A stretch of DNA of 40,163 bases from Oscillospiraceae bacterium. GTDB lineage: Bacteria; Bacillota; Clostridia; Oscillospirales; Ruminococcaceae. A program made the translations under genes and the position numbers. The notes under the pieces were generated by a model. The model searched no databases, was not told the DNA's origin, and worked only from the letters and a program-made list of their open reading frames with translations. Shown here one piece after another: positions 1 to 6,729 of the stretch. The stretch lies in NCBI GenBank assembly GCA_021769525.1, contig JAETSQ010000023.1, positions 1 to 40,163 of the forward strand, in the 5' to 3' direction. The stretch's first letter is position 1, and every line of letters starts with the position of its first letter.

Positions 1-72
1 TCTTCAAGCTAAATGTTGTTCAATTTTCAAGGTGCCACGCTGTTCCGCGCCAAAGGCGCTCCGGACAGCTTA
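1..72 (-). other. Putative 16S rRNA leader region
   Basis: Read on the minus strand this contains a small hairpin, GAGCGCC with a TTT loop and GGCGCG, followed by CTTGAAAATTGAACAAC. The TTGAAAA-TGAACAA motif resembles the conserved leader just upstream of 16S rRNA in many Firmicutes. The 16S gene itself would lie beyond base 1. Confidence 0.5.
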
Positions 73-105
73 GTTATAATACCACACCCCCTCCCCTCTT
101 GTCAA
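73..105 (-). promoter_or_regulatory. Probable rRNA operon promoter, reading off the left edge
   Basis: On the minus strand TTGACA (100-105) is followed after 18 bases by TATTAT (76-81), a strong housekeeping promoter in an AT-rich gap. Transcription would run leftward out of the window through the leader at 1-72. No protein gene lies between promoter and edge. The rRNA assignment rests on the leader, so it is an inference. Confidence 0.55.
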
Positions 106-170
106 CACCTTTTTTCATTTTTCTTTTATTTTTTGGCGTTTGCTCATAACTATTCGTATAACTCAAATTT

Positions 171-1010
171 TTATTCACAGCTCGTACCGTCACCATCCAT
201 CCCGTCCAGCAGGCCGGGAAAATAGTGGTCGATGGCGGCGGCCAGGGGATCTTCCCCGCAGGGGGCGGTGACAAAGCCCGCTATCTCTTTGATCTTCTCC
301 ATTCCGTTGGCAGGGGCCGCGCTTTTCCCCACCGCCTCCAGCATCGTCCGGTCGTTGAAGTTGTCCCCCAGGGCCAGGATGTTTTCCATCTGCCAGCCCA
401 TCTGGTCCGCCAGGCGGCGCAGGCCGCTGCCCTTGGTGACACCGGCGGGGTTAAAATCCACAAATTCCGCTTCGGAGGTACAGACAGCCAGCTCTCCCTC
501 GGAGAAGATCGCTTCCGCCTGTGCCGCCACCTTGGCCTCGTCACACTGGACTGCCAGCAGCTTTAGAATTTCCAGCCCCTCCAGGGACATACCCGGCGTA
601 AGGCTGAAGCGCTCTTCCCGGCATCGGGTATCATATTTGGCGATGCGCTCCGCCCCTGGGGAGCGGTAGGTTCGGGCAGGGGTGTGGACGAGGAACGGGA
701 TCTCCTCCGCCAGCAGCCAGTCCATCAGCCTTTGGGCAATGCCGTGGTCCATTGTGGTGAGAAAAACCGGCGCCTCCTTGGCAAAATCATAGCAGCACCC
801 CCCGTTGGAGCAGAGGGCCAGCTCCAGCCCCAGCTCTTTGGCCAGGGGGCGGGTCCGCATAGGCGGTCTTCCGGTCCCCGGAAGCACGGGGATCCCCATT
901 TTTTGCATCCTCCGGATGGCAGCCAGGTCCCGCTTTCCCACCTTTCCGTCGGGCCCCAGCAGGCTCCCATCCAGGTCGGTGATGATGGCGTCCGGTCGCT
1001 TTGTCGTCAT
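171..1010 (-). CDS. Cof-type HAD family hydrolase
   Basis: A 279-residue protein of the Cof/YkrA type of haloacid-dehalogenase phosphatases, cytosolic enzymes that remove phosphate from sugar phosphates, nucleotides or flavin precursors. The N-terminus holds the nucleophile motif DLDGSLL (about residues 12-18), a small change from the usual DLDGTLL. A mid-protein GTGRP matches motif II (normally SGR), and LALGDNFNDRTML near residue 215 is the C-terminal acidic motif that binds magnesium. The C2-type cap lies between motifs II and III. The length is normal for the family. The start has GGAG 7 bases upstream. It follows the thioesterase gene by 21 bases on the same strand, so the two are probably co-transcribed. 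The substrate cannot be read from sequence. Confidence 0.9.
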   Translation of the reverse strand: MTTKRPDAIITDLDGSLLGPDGKVGKRDLAAIRRMQKMGIPVLPGTGRPPMRTRPLAKELGLELALCSNGGCCYDFAKEAPVFLTTMDHGIAQRLMDWLLAEEIPFLVHTPARTYRSPGAERIAKYDTRCREERFSLTPGMSLEGLEILKLLAVQCDEAKVAAQAEAIFSEGELAVCTSEAEFVDFNPAGVTKGSGLRRLADQMGWQMENILALGDNFNDRTMLEAVGKSAAPANGMEKIKEIAGFVTAPCGEDPLAAAIDHYFPGLLDGMDGDGTSCE

Positions 1011-1031
1011 ATCGGCTCTCCTTAATATATA

Positions 1032-1505
1032 TCAGAAGTTTTCCTTCCGCCTTTGGCCCCGCAGGCTCCGGCGGCGCTCCCCGCCTTTCCACTCCAGGCG
1101 CTCTTCCTCCGTCTCCAGCCGGAGACCGGGTACCCGGATGGGATGTCCCAGGTCATCCAAGGCCACCAGCACCAGGTAAGCCCGGTTGATGAGGGTGCGC
1201 ACCCCCATCAGATCCTCGGTAAAGCTGTCCACCCGCACCTCCATGGAGGTATGGCCCACATGGGTGAGCCGTCCCTCCAAAAAGAGGGTGGAGCCCAGCT
1301 CGGCGGGGGCCCGGAACTGGAGGTTATCGATGGCCGCCGTGGTCACCTCCCGCTGGCAGTGGCGCCGGGCCACCACCGCGGCCACCACGTCGATCCACTC
1401 CAGGAGCTGGCCGCCAAAAAGGCGGTGGGCCCCGTTGATGTCCTTTTCCATAATGATCTGCACCTGGGTGGTGATGGAATCCGCTACACGTTTTTCTTCC
1501 CGCAT
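1032..1505 (-). CDS. Acyl-CoA thioesterase, hotdog fold (YciA-like)
   Basis: A 157-residue single-domain hotdog thioesterase expected to hydrolyse acyl-CoA to free acid and CoA in the cytosol. The N-terminal region carries DINGAHRLFGGQLLEWID, the helix motif of the YciA/BFIT group in which a conserved Asp sits near the catalytic centre. The next segment, ending in DNLQFRAP, is also typical. The tail after about residue 135 is rich in Arg, Lys and Glu and is probably disordered. The start ATG follows AAGGAG by 8 bases. It is the first gene of a short operon with the HAD hydrolase. A MITE-like element lies about 50 bases upstream, so its promoter context may have been altered. Confidence 0.87.
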   Translation of the reverse strand: MREEKRVADSITTQVQIIMEKDINGAHRLFGGQLLEWIDVVAAVVARRHCQREVTTAAIDNLQFRAPAELGSTLFLEGRLTHVGHTSMEVRVDSFTEDLMGVRTLINRAYLVLVALDDLGHPIRVPGLRLETEEERLEWKGGERRRSLRGQRRKENF

Positions 1506-1558
1506 GGTTCTTTCTCCTTATAATATTGATGGCGCCGGCTGTATTTACCAGTCCCCTA

Positions 1559-1721
1559 AGAGCCTATTTAGGATCTCCAGGTATATCGAATTGGCTGGGA
1601 TTTTTTCGCCCTGCAAGGCAAAAAATTGCAGAAATACTTGCTGTATTTCAAAATTTTTTAACGCGGCAGGGTGGAAAAAGACCTGCCAAGGCGGTGTGCA
1701 GGGAGATTCTGAATAGGCTCT
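1559..1721. mobile_element. MITE-like element with 20-bp terminal inverted repeats
   Basis: The ends AGAGCCTATTTAGGATCTCC (1559-1578) and GGAGATTCTGAATAGGCTCT (1702-1721) are inverted repeats matching at 18 of 20 positions. The 163-bp unit has no coding capacity and is more AT-rich than its flanks. Its interior holds further small palindromes, including GAAATAC-TTGCT-GTATTTC. This is the structure of a non-autonomous miniature element moved by an unseen transposase. I see no clean target-site duplication. Its right end touches the stop codon of the DUF2461 gene. Confidence 0.65.
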
Positions 1722-2431
1722 CAGCCCAGGGCTGTGGCGGAATGGATGCTCTCCGCCCCGGCGGTGTCCTGGGCCTTCCAGAAGAAGTCATAGACCGGCT
1801 TCATCACCAGGAGCTCCTGAGCCACCCGCTCCCCCAGATCGGGGGCATAGAGGAACTCCGGATCGCTGCCCCGGTGGGAAAAATACAGCTCCCGGCGGTT
1901 GAGCCAGGGCTGGAGCTCCGCGGGGGCGTCCGGATGCTTTTTCCGTTTGTACTCCTCTCCCTCCATCCGGAAATGTTCCTGCCTGGCGGCCGCCCGGACC
2001 GCGGCCAGAGCCGTTTTATCCTTTTCCAGGATCAGACGGCGGAGGGTCTCCATCAGCTGGGTGCCGGGGCAGTACCAGCCGCAGCCGTAGGAGTAGCCGT
2101 CGGGGGAAAGATCGAAGTACAGCTCCGGGACCGGCTGGTAGCGCTCCGCCTTCCCCCGCGAGAAGGAGATCCAAAGGTGCTCCCGAAAGGCCGATTTATC
2201 CCTGGAAAAACGGGTATCCCGAAAGATGCGGGAGATGGTCTTGCCCACCGCGGGCTGGGTGATCAGCAGGGGGTCCATCGTGAGCATCACGGGGGTCATC
2301 TCCCGGACCAGCCCCCGCAGGGGCTCCAGGACCAGGCGGTTGTAATCCTCCCGGTGGGCCTCGAACCAGGCCTTGCTGTCGTGGAGGCGGTTCTCTACCA
2401 GGAAGGAGAAAAATTCCGGTGTAACAGGCAT
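1721..2431 (-). CDS. DUF2461 domain protein (TIGR02453 family)
   Basis: A 236-residue protein of the DUF2461/TIGR02453 family, widespread and uncharacterised. It begins with the family-typical TPEFFSFLVENR, followed by W-F and the segment RIFRDTRFSRDKSAF, then YYFD-like strands and a central G-W-Y region. A start 18 codons upstream is possible, but the ATG at 2431 has AAGGAG 8 bases before it, and a promoter (2457-2485) covers the longer version, so I chose the shorter one. The stop codon straddles the boundary with the MITE-like element, so the C-terminus may have been reshaped by that insertion. The length is nonetheless normal. Confidence 0.85.
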   Translation of the reverse strand: MPVTPEFFSFLVENRLHDSKAWFEAHREDYNRLVLEPLRGLVREMTPVMLTMDPLLITQPAVGKTISRIFRDTRFSRDKSAFREHLWISFSRGKAERYQPVPELYFDLSPDGYSYGCGWYCPGTQLMETLRRLILEKDKTALAAVRAAARQEHFRMEGEEYKRKKHPDAPAELQPWLNRRELYFSHRGSDPEFLYAPDLGERVAQELLVMKPVYDFFWKAQDTAGAESIHSATALG

Positions 2432-2456
2432 AGGGCTCAACTCCTTTTTCCCGCCC

Positions 2457-2485
2457 ATCATAGCACAAACCGCCGTGGTTTGCAA
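2457..2485 (-). promoter_or_regulatory. Sigma-A type promoter for the DUF2461 gene
   Basis: On the minus strand TTGCAA (2480-2485), a 17-base spacer and TATGAT (2457-2462). The gene start lies about 26 bases downstream of the -10 element. Confidence 0.6.
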
Positions 2486-2576
2486 CCGGCCTCCGCCCCC
2501 TTTTTTCTTTGTTCCTCCCCCCTTGTCCCTTTCCCGATTTTATGGTATCATAGGCAACTGTAGGCAAAGGAGCCAG

Positions 2577-2603
2577 GGGCCCCTACTCATCGCTTGGGGG
2601 CCC
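2577..2603 (+). other. Hairpin in the 5' leader of the ABC-F gene
   Basis: GGGCCCC and GGGGCCC arms, 7 bp, enclose a loop of about 13 bases shortly upstream of the ribosome binding site. No U-tract follows, so it is not a classical terminator. Leader attenuation is known for some ABC-F genes, but nothing more here supports it. Confidence 0.3.
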
Positions 2604-2631
2604 TAAAAGAATCATCTGGAGGATCGTAAAA

Positions 2632-4230
2632 TTGATAACTGTTTCCGACGTCAGCCTGACCTTTGGAGGGCAGAAGCTCTTCGCGGGGGCCACCCTCAAG
2701 TTCACCCCCGGCAACTGCTACGGCATCATCGGCGCCAACGGGGCGGGAAAATCCACCTTCCTGAAGATCCTCTCCGGGGAGCTGGAGCCCACCACCGGGG
2801 AGGTGACCATCCCCAAGGGGCTGCGGATGTCGGTATTAAAGCAGAACCAATTCCAGTACGATGACAAGCAGGTGCTGGAGACGGTGATCCTGGGCAATCC
2901 CCGCATCCACGAGATCGCGGCGGAAAAGGACGCCCTCTACGCCAAGCCGGATTTTTCCGATGAGGACGGCATCCGGGCAAGCGAGCTGGAGGCGGAATTT
3001 GCCGAGCTGGGGGGATGGGACGCGGAAAGCGACGCCGCCAAGCTCCTCCAGGGGCTGGGCATCCCGGAGGAATGCCACACCCTGCCCATGGCGGAGCTCT
3101 CCGGCGGGGACAAGGTGAAGGTGCTGCTGGCTCAGGCCCTCTTCGGCAATCCGGACATCGTCCTGCTGGACGAGCCCACCAACAACCTGGACATCCGCTC
3201 CGTCTCCTGGCTGGAGGACTTCCTGCTGGAGTTCCCCGGCACCCTCATCGTGGTCTCCCACGACCGCCACTTCCTCAACACCATCTGCACCCACATTGTG
3301 GACATCGACTTCAACCAAGTGCGGATGTACGTGGGCAACTACGACTTCTGGTACGAATCCAGCAAGCTGATGCAGCGGGTGCTGGGGGACCAGAAGAAGA
3401 AGCGGGAGGACAAGATCCGGGAGCTCCAGAGCTTCATCCAGCGCTTTTCCGCCAACAAGTCCAAGTCCAAGCAGGCCACCAGCCGCAGAAAGCTCCTGGA
3501 AAAGCTCAGTGTGGAGGAGATGCCCGCCTCTTCCCGCCGCTACCCCTGGGTCAGCTTCAAGCCGGACCGGGAGGTGGGCAAGGACATCCTGGGGGTGGAG
3601 GACCTCACCAAGACCATCGACGGGGTGCGGGTGCTCTCCCACGTCACCTTCCGGGTGAACCGGGGGGACAAGATCGCCTTCATCGGGGAAAACGAAGCGG
3701 CCCAGACCGCCCTCTTCCGCATCCTGATGGAGGAGCTGGAGCCGGATGAGGGCAGCTTCCGCTGGGGCACCACCACCAGCCAGAGCTACTTCCCCAAGGA
3801 CAACACCCCCTTCTTTGAGGGCTGCGACCTCACCATGATCCAGTGGTTCGCCCAGTTCTCCCAGGACGAGACGGAGAGCTATATGCGGGGCTTTTTGGGG
3901 CGGATGCTCTTTTCCGGGGACGATGTCTACAAGCCGGTAAAGGTCCTTTCCGGCGGGGAAAAGGTGCGTTGCATGCTCTCCCGGATGATGCTCTCCGGGG
4001 CCAACGTCCTGCTGCTGGACCAGCCCACCAACCACCTGGACCTGGAGTCCATCACCGCCGTGAACAACGGCCTGATCGACTTCCCCGGAAATGTCCTTTT
4101 CACCAGCCAGGACCACCAGTTCATCCAGACGGTGGCCAACCGCATCATCGAGCTCACCGAGGACGGCTGCATCGACCGGGCCTGTACCTTCGATGAATAC
4201 CTGGAGTGGAAGGCCGAAACGGGAAAATAG
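2632..4230 (+). CDS. ABC-F family ATPase, YkpA/YbiT-like, degenerate second ATPase site
   Basis: A 532-residue soluble protein with two tandem ABC domains and no membrane segment, the layout of ABC-F proteins that act on the ribosome. Domain 1 is canonical: Walker A GANGAGKST (34-42), signature LSGGD (156-160), Walker B LLDEP (178-182), switch SHD (209-211). A charged linker around 250-300 with FSANKSKSKQATSR matches YbiT/YkpA. Domain 2 keeps the signature LSGGE, but its Walker A reads GENEAAQT (352-359, no Gly-Lys), the catalytic Glu is Gln (LLLDQP, Q464), and the switch is SQD. Translation starts at TTG with GGAGG 9 bases upstream. It is monocistronic, with a terminator just after the stop. 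Likely role: translation factor; a drug-resistance role is not indicated. Confidence 0.9.
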   Translation: MITVSDVSLTFGGQKLFAGATLKFTPGNCYGIIGANGAGKSTFLKILSGELEPTTGEVTIPKGLRMSVLKQNQFQYDDKQVLETVILGNPRIHEIAAEKDALYAKPDFSDEDGIRASELEAEFAELGGWDAESDAAKLLQGLGIPEECHTLPMAELSGGDKVKVLLAQALFGNPDIVLLDEPTNNLDIRSVSWLEDFLLEFPGTLIVVSHDRHFLNTICTHIVDIDFNQVRMYVGNYDFWYESSKLMQRVLGDQKKKREDKIRELQSFIQRFSANKSKSKQATSRRKLLEKLSVEEMPASSRRYPWVSFKPDREVGKDILGVEDLTKTIDGVRVLSHVTFRVNRGDKIAFIGENEAAQTALFRILMEELEPDEGSFRWGTTTSQSYFPKDNTPFFEGCDLTMIQWFAQFSQDETESYMRGFLGRMLFSGDDVYKPVKVLSGGEKVRCMLSRMMLSGANVLLLDQPTNHLDLESITAVNNGLIDFPGNVLFTSQDHQFIQTVANRIIELTEDGCIDRACTFDEYLEWKAETGK

Positions 4231-4244
4231 CAGGAAAACACAAA

Positions 4245-4275
4245 GGGAGAGGCTCTCTGGGCCTCTCCCTTTTTT
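4245..4275 (+). terminator. Intrinsic terminator of the ABC-F gene
   Basis: A 9-bp perfect stem GGGAGAGGC/GCCTCTCCC (4245-4253 and 4261-4269) is followed by six T. It sits 14 bases after the ABC-F stop and abuts the convergent YhcH-family gene. Confidence 0.85.
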
Positions 4276-4745
4276 CATTTCAGCAGGTCTATATGGATCT
4301 TCGCCACGCACTTGCGGCTGGTGGCGGGGGCATCCCCCAGCATCAGGCCGGGGCGGTGGGCGTCCCAGGGGAAGAAGACGCCGTAACAGCCGGGGGTGGC
4401 CAGGAGGAAGCTCTCATTCTCCACATCCTCCAGCAGGGCGATGTCCCCCTCCGGCCGGGCCTCAAAGATTTTTTCCGTGCCCAGGTAAGGGGCGACGCCG
4501 ATGCGCTCCCCCCCTTCCGGCCAGTACATCAGGTCGATGTACTTTTGGTGGACCTCCGGATGGGAGCCCTCAAAGGGACGGGTGGTCATATCCATCACGT
4601 TGAGAAATACCCGGTCCTCGTCCAAGTCGTGCCGCCCCAGGGGAAGGGCCATCACATCCGTGTCCCGCAGGTGCTCCAGCACCTTCCGGACGGCCTGCGG
4701 ACAAGCCGCAAAGGAACACGCGCTATCCAGCCGGGAAAAGATCAT
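4275..4745 (-). CDS. YhcH/YjgK/YiaL family protein
   Basis: A 156-residue protein of the YhcH/YjgK/YiaL (DUF386, EbgC-like) family, cupin-fold proteins with a metal site usually linked to handling of sugars such as sialic acid or other uncommon carbohydrates. Visible family features are GRHDLDEDRVFLNV, then HPEVHQKYIDLMY with the conserved metal-binding His residues, and near the end FFPWDAHRPGL. The ATG at 4745 has GGAGGAA 5 bases upstream and sits properly behind a promoter (4787-4815); a longer reading frame would begin within the initially transcribed region. The family is often found beside sugar operons. Here the neighbour is a set of gene fragments including a DeoR-type regulator tail, perhaps remnants of such an operon. 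Confidence 0.88.
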   Translation of the reverse strand: MIFSRLDSACSFAACPQAVRKVLEHLRDTDVMALPLGRHDLDEDRVFLNVMDMTTRPFEGSHPEVHQKYIDLMYWPEGGERIGVAPYLGTEKIFEARPEGDIALLEDVENESFLLATPGCYGVFFPWDAHRPGLMLGDAPATSRKCVAKIHIDLLK

Positions 4746-4786
4746 AAGACATTCCTCCTCCAAAAGATCCGGCCTTTTCCACATAA

Positions 4787-4815
4787 AGTATAAACAAAAA
4801 ACCGCCGGCGCGCAA
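4787..4815 (-). promoter_or_regulatory. Promoter of the YhcH-family gene
   Basis: On the minus strand TTGCGC (4810-4815), a 17-base spacer and TATACT (4787-4792), about 40 bases before the ATG. Confidence 0.5.
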
Positions 4816-4843
4816 GCCCCCTGGTGAGTTTTCCGTCATTCCT

Positions 4844-4924
4844 CTATACTAAAAACAGTTCCGCCCCGCTCCTTCGGATCTCCTGCTCCGTCGCTTCGGG
4901 CAGCTCGCGGTCGGTGATGATCAA
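4844..4924 (-). pseudogene. Fragment: C-terminal tail of a DeoR-family regulator
   Basis: Read on the minus strand this gives about 27 codons with ITDRELPEATEQEIRRSG and then ELFLV before a stop. This is the usual ending of DeoR/GlpR-type sugar regulators (a TD near the end followed by a helix and a short beta strand). Nothing upstream continues the gene. It is short, so the call is tentative. Confidence 0.4.
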
Positions 4925-5034
4925 CCTCATCCACGACTTCAACCTGGACCCGAAGTGGGGGTGCTGGGCAGCGACGACCCGGAGCATCTGCGCAAAGTCC
5001 GGGCGCTGCTGGAAAAGTACCATATGTACGCGGA
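4925..5034. other. Unassigned debris between gene fragments
   Basis: One plus-strand frame (about 4955-5033) reads GSDDPEHLRKVRALLEKYHM, which looks protein-like and resembles sugar-phosphate isomerase/epimerase (TIM barrel) sequence, but it has no start and no continuation. I cannot assign it firmly. The stretch is probably another remnant joined to the DeoR tail and symporter fragment. Confidence 0.3.
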
Positions 5035-5787
5035 ATCATCCTGGGCATGATCTACCGCCAGAAGAATGAGAAGGGCCAGTACGTGGGCGGCCCCATGTAC
5101 TACATCGAGCACGGGCTCCACCTCAAGTGGATGGCGGTGCTCTGCGCCGGCTTTATGGTGATCCAGATCATCTGCGGCAACTTCATCCAGTCCAACACCA
5201 TCGGCGGCATCATGATGGAAAACTTTGGTATTCCTCATATCGCCACCGGCCTCGTCCTGGTGGTCCTGATCTTCGCCATCACCCTGGGGGGCCTCAAGCG
5301 CCTGGCCCATGTGGCCCAGAAGCTGGTCCCCCTGATGGCCAGTGTCTATGTTCTGGGCGGCCTGGTCATCATCCTCTTTAACATCACCAAGGTCCCCCAG
5401 GTGCTGGCGGACATCTTCTACGGCGCCTTTGGCCTGCGGGCGGTGGCGGGCGGCGCCATGGGCAGCATGATCGTCGCCATGCAGCGGGGCATCGCCAGAG
5501 GGCTCTACTCCAACGAGGCGGGGGAGGGCTCCGCCCCGGTGATCCACTCCGCCGCGTCGGTGAAGCATCCGGTGGAGCAGGGCCTCACCGGCGTCACCGA
5601 GGTCTTTCTGGACACCTTCGTCCTCTGCACCATCAGCGGCCTGGTCATCGGCGTCACCGGCGTGCTGGGCCCCGGCGCCGTGGGCAGCACCCTGGTCATC
5701 AACGCCTTCGCCATCGTCATCCTCTGCCCCCAGGTGCGCAAGGCCACCAAGGAGTTTTTCGCGCCGGAGAACAGCTTTGTGGAATAA
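5035..5787 (+). pseudogene. Sodium:alanine symporter (AGCS family), truncated and internally deleted
   Basis: The frame is intact and gives about 250 residues of an AGCS amino-acid/Na+ symporter, a membrane protein normally of about 450 residues. Recognisable parts in order: YRQKNEKGQYVGGPMYYIE, GGLKRLAHVAQKLVPLMA, then GIARGLYSNEAGEGSAP, the family hallmark. Roughly the first 130 residues are absent. After FLDTFVLCTISGLVIGVTGV the protein jumps to a stretch like the normal C-terminus (ILCPQVRKATKEFF), so about 100 residues with two or three membrane helices are also missing. An ATG at 5047 exists but has no ribosome binding site. It cannot form a normal transporter; a non-functional remnant is the best reading. 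Confidence 0.75.
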
Positions 5788-5845
5788 CAAAGCCGCATGG
5801 GGCGGAGGGGCTCCTTCCCTCTCGCAAATTCCGGACAGCAGAAGC

Positions 5846-5875
5846 GCGGGACCGTAAAAGGTCCTGCTCTTCTTT
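5846..5875 (+). terminator. Terminator-like hairpin after the symporter remnant
   Basis: An 8-bp stem GCGGGACC/GGTCCTGC (one G-T pair), loop GTAAAA, is followed by a pyrimidine run TCTTCTTTCTT. It lies between convergent units and may serve the minus-strand operon too. Confidence 0.5.
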
Positions 5876-5889
5876 CTTAGTCTTTGATC

Positions 5890-6729
5890 TTACCGCTGCG
5901 CCGCCCCGGCAAGGAGGGCCTGGCCTTCCGGCGGCAGTTTTTCCGGCCGCGGGCCGGAAGTCTCCAGCGCCTTGGGGGCTCCCGGCCCCGGCATCTCCAG
6001 CATATGGTTCCAAAACCGCTTGGCGCAGTGGTTCATGCGGCACCGGGGATTCAGCCGCTCTTTTATGGCGATGGTATCGTAGTACCGCCGCCACAGCTCC
6101 TGAAACCGGGCCTCCTCCGGGGAGGGGGCATCCAGAACCAAGTCCTCCAGGGGCCGGATCTCCATCCGCCCCCCCTGGTGGAGCAGCACCGCGCCATGGG
6201 CCACATCGTAGATGAGGAAGGCCTCCCCCGGAAAACGGGCGGCGAAGTGCCCGCCCATCAGGGGCAGCACGAAGGCCTTGGGCTCGATGCGGGCCGCCAG
6301 CACCCCCTGGTGGTCCTCAAACCGCAGGAATTCCAGCAGCAGATGGGCCTCGTTGTGGACCTGCCGCTGGAGCTGGAACGCCCTGGCTACCACCGGGTCC
6401 CCCAAAAAGCCGGCGATCCCCCGCCCCCGCCGGAATGCCTCGCAGAGGAAGTCATGGAGGGCCAGGGCCTTGTCCTCCGCCCCGGAGAGGAAACCCACCT
6501 CGGTCCAGCGGGCGGCCTCGTGGGAGAGCTGCCGCAGCCTGCGCCACACCTGGGCCGCTTCCTCCCGGTCCGCCGGGATGGTCAGCTCCGGGGCCAGGGA
6601 GGTGCTGGGCTCCCCATCCTCCCAGATGTCCAAGGGGAGCCGGCCGGTGCGGCAGCTTTCAAAGACACAGCAGAGGAGCCCCGGCAGGCTCCCGTCGTAC
6701 CGGTAGATCAGATTTGCCCGGTCAGACAT
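5890..6729 (-). CDS. TIGR03915-type DNA metabolism protein, partner of the radical SAM protein
   Basis: A 279-residue soluble protein matching the TIGR03915 (SAM_7_link_chp, DUF4130-related) family. This family has no established reaction; it is nearly always encoded next to the TIGR03916 radical SAM protein and in some genomes is fused or linked to uracil-DNA glycosylase-like domains. Family marks visible: an N-terminal YRYDGSLPGLLCCVFES, a central EAHLLLEFLRFE, and a C-terminal RYYDTIAIKERLNPRCRMN. The ATG overlaps the last 22 bases of the radical SAM gene, so translation is probably coupled. It lies in the LexA-controlled operon led by that gene, pointing to a role in DNA damage response or base modification repair (inference). 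Confidence 0.85.
   Translation of the reverse strand: MSDRANLIYRYDGSLPGLLCCVFESCRTGRLPLDIWEDGEPSTSLAPELTIPADREEAAQVWRRLRQLSHEAARWTEVGFLSGAEDKALALHDFLCEAFRRGRGIAGFLGDPVVARAFQLQRQVHNEAHLLLEFLRFEDHQGVLAARIEPKAFVLPLMGGHFAARFPGEAFLIYDVAHGAVLLHQGGRMEIRPLEDLVLDAPSPEEARFQELWRRYYDTIAIKERLNPRCRMNHCAKRFWNHMLEMPGPGAPKALETSGPRPEKLPPEGQALLAGAAQR

Noticed and set aside
2632-4230. ABC-F protein as an antibiotic resistance factor
   Set aside because: The linker and overall sequence resemble the housekeeping YkpA/YbiT branch, and no resistance or mobile context is present.
2836-4311. A 491-codon minus-strand open frame
   Set aside because: Antisense shadow of the ABC-F gene, crossing its terminator.
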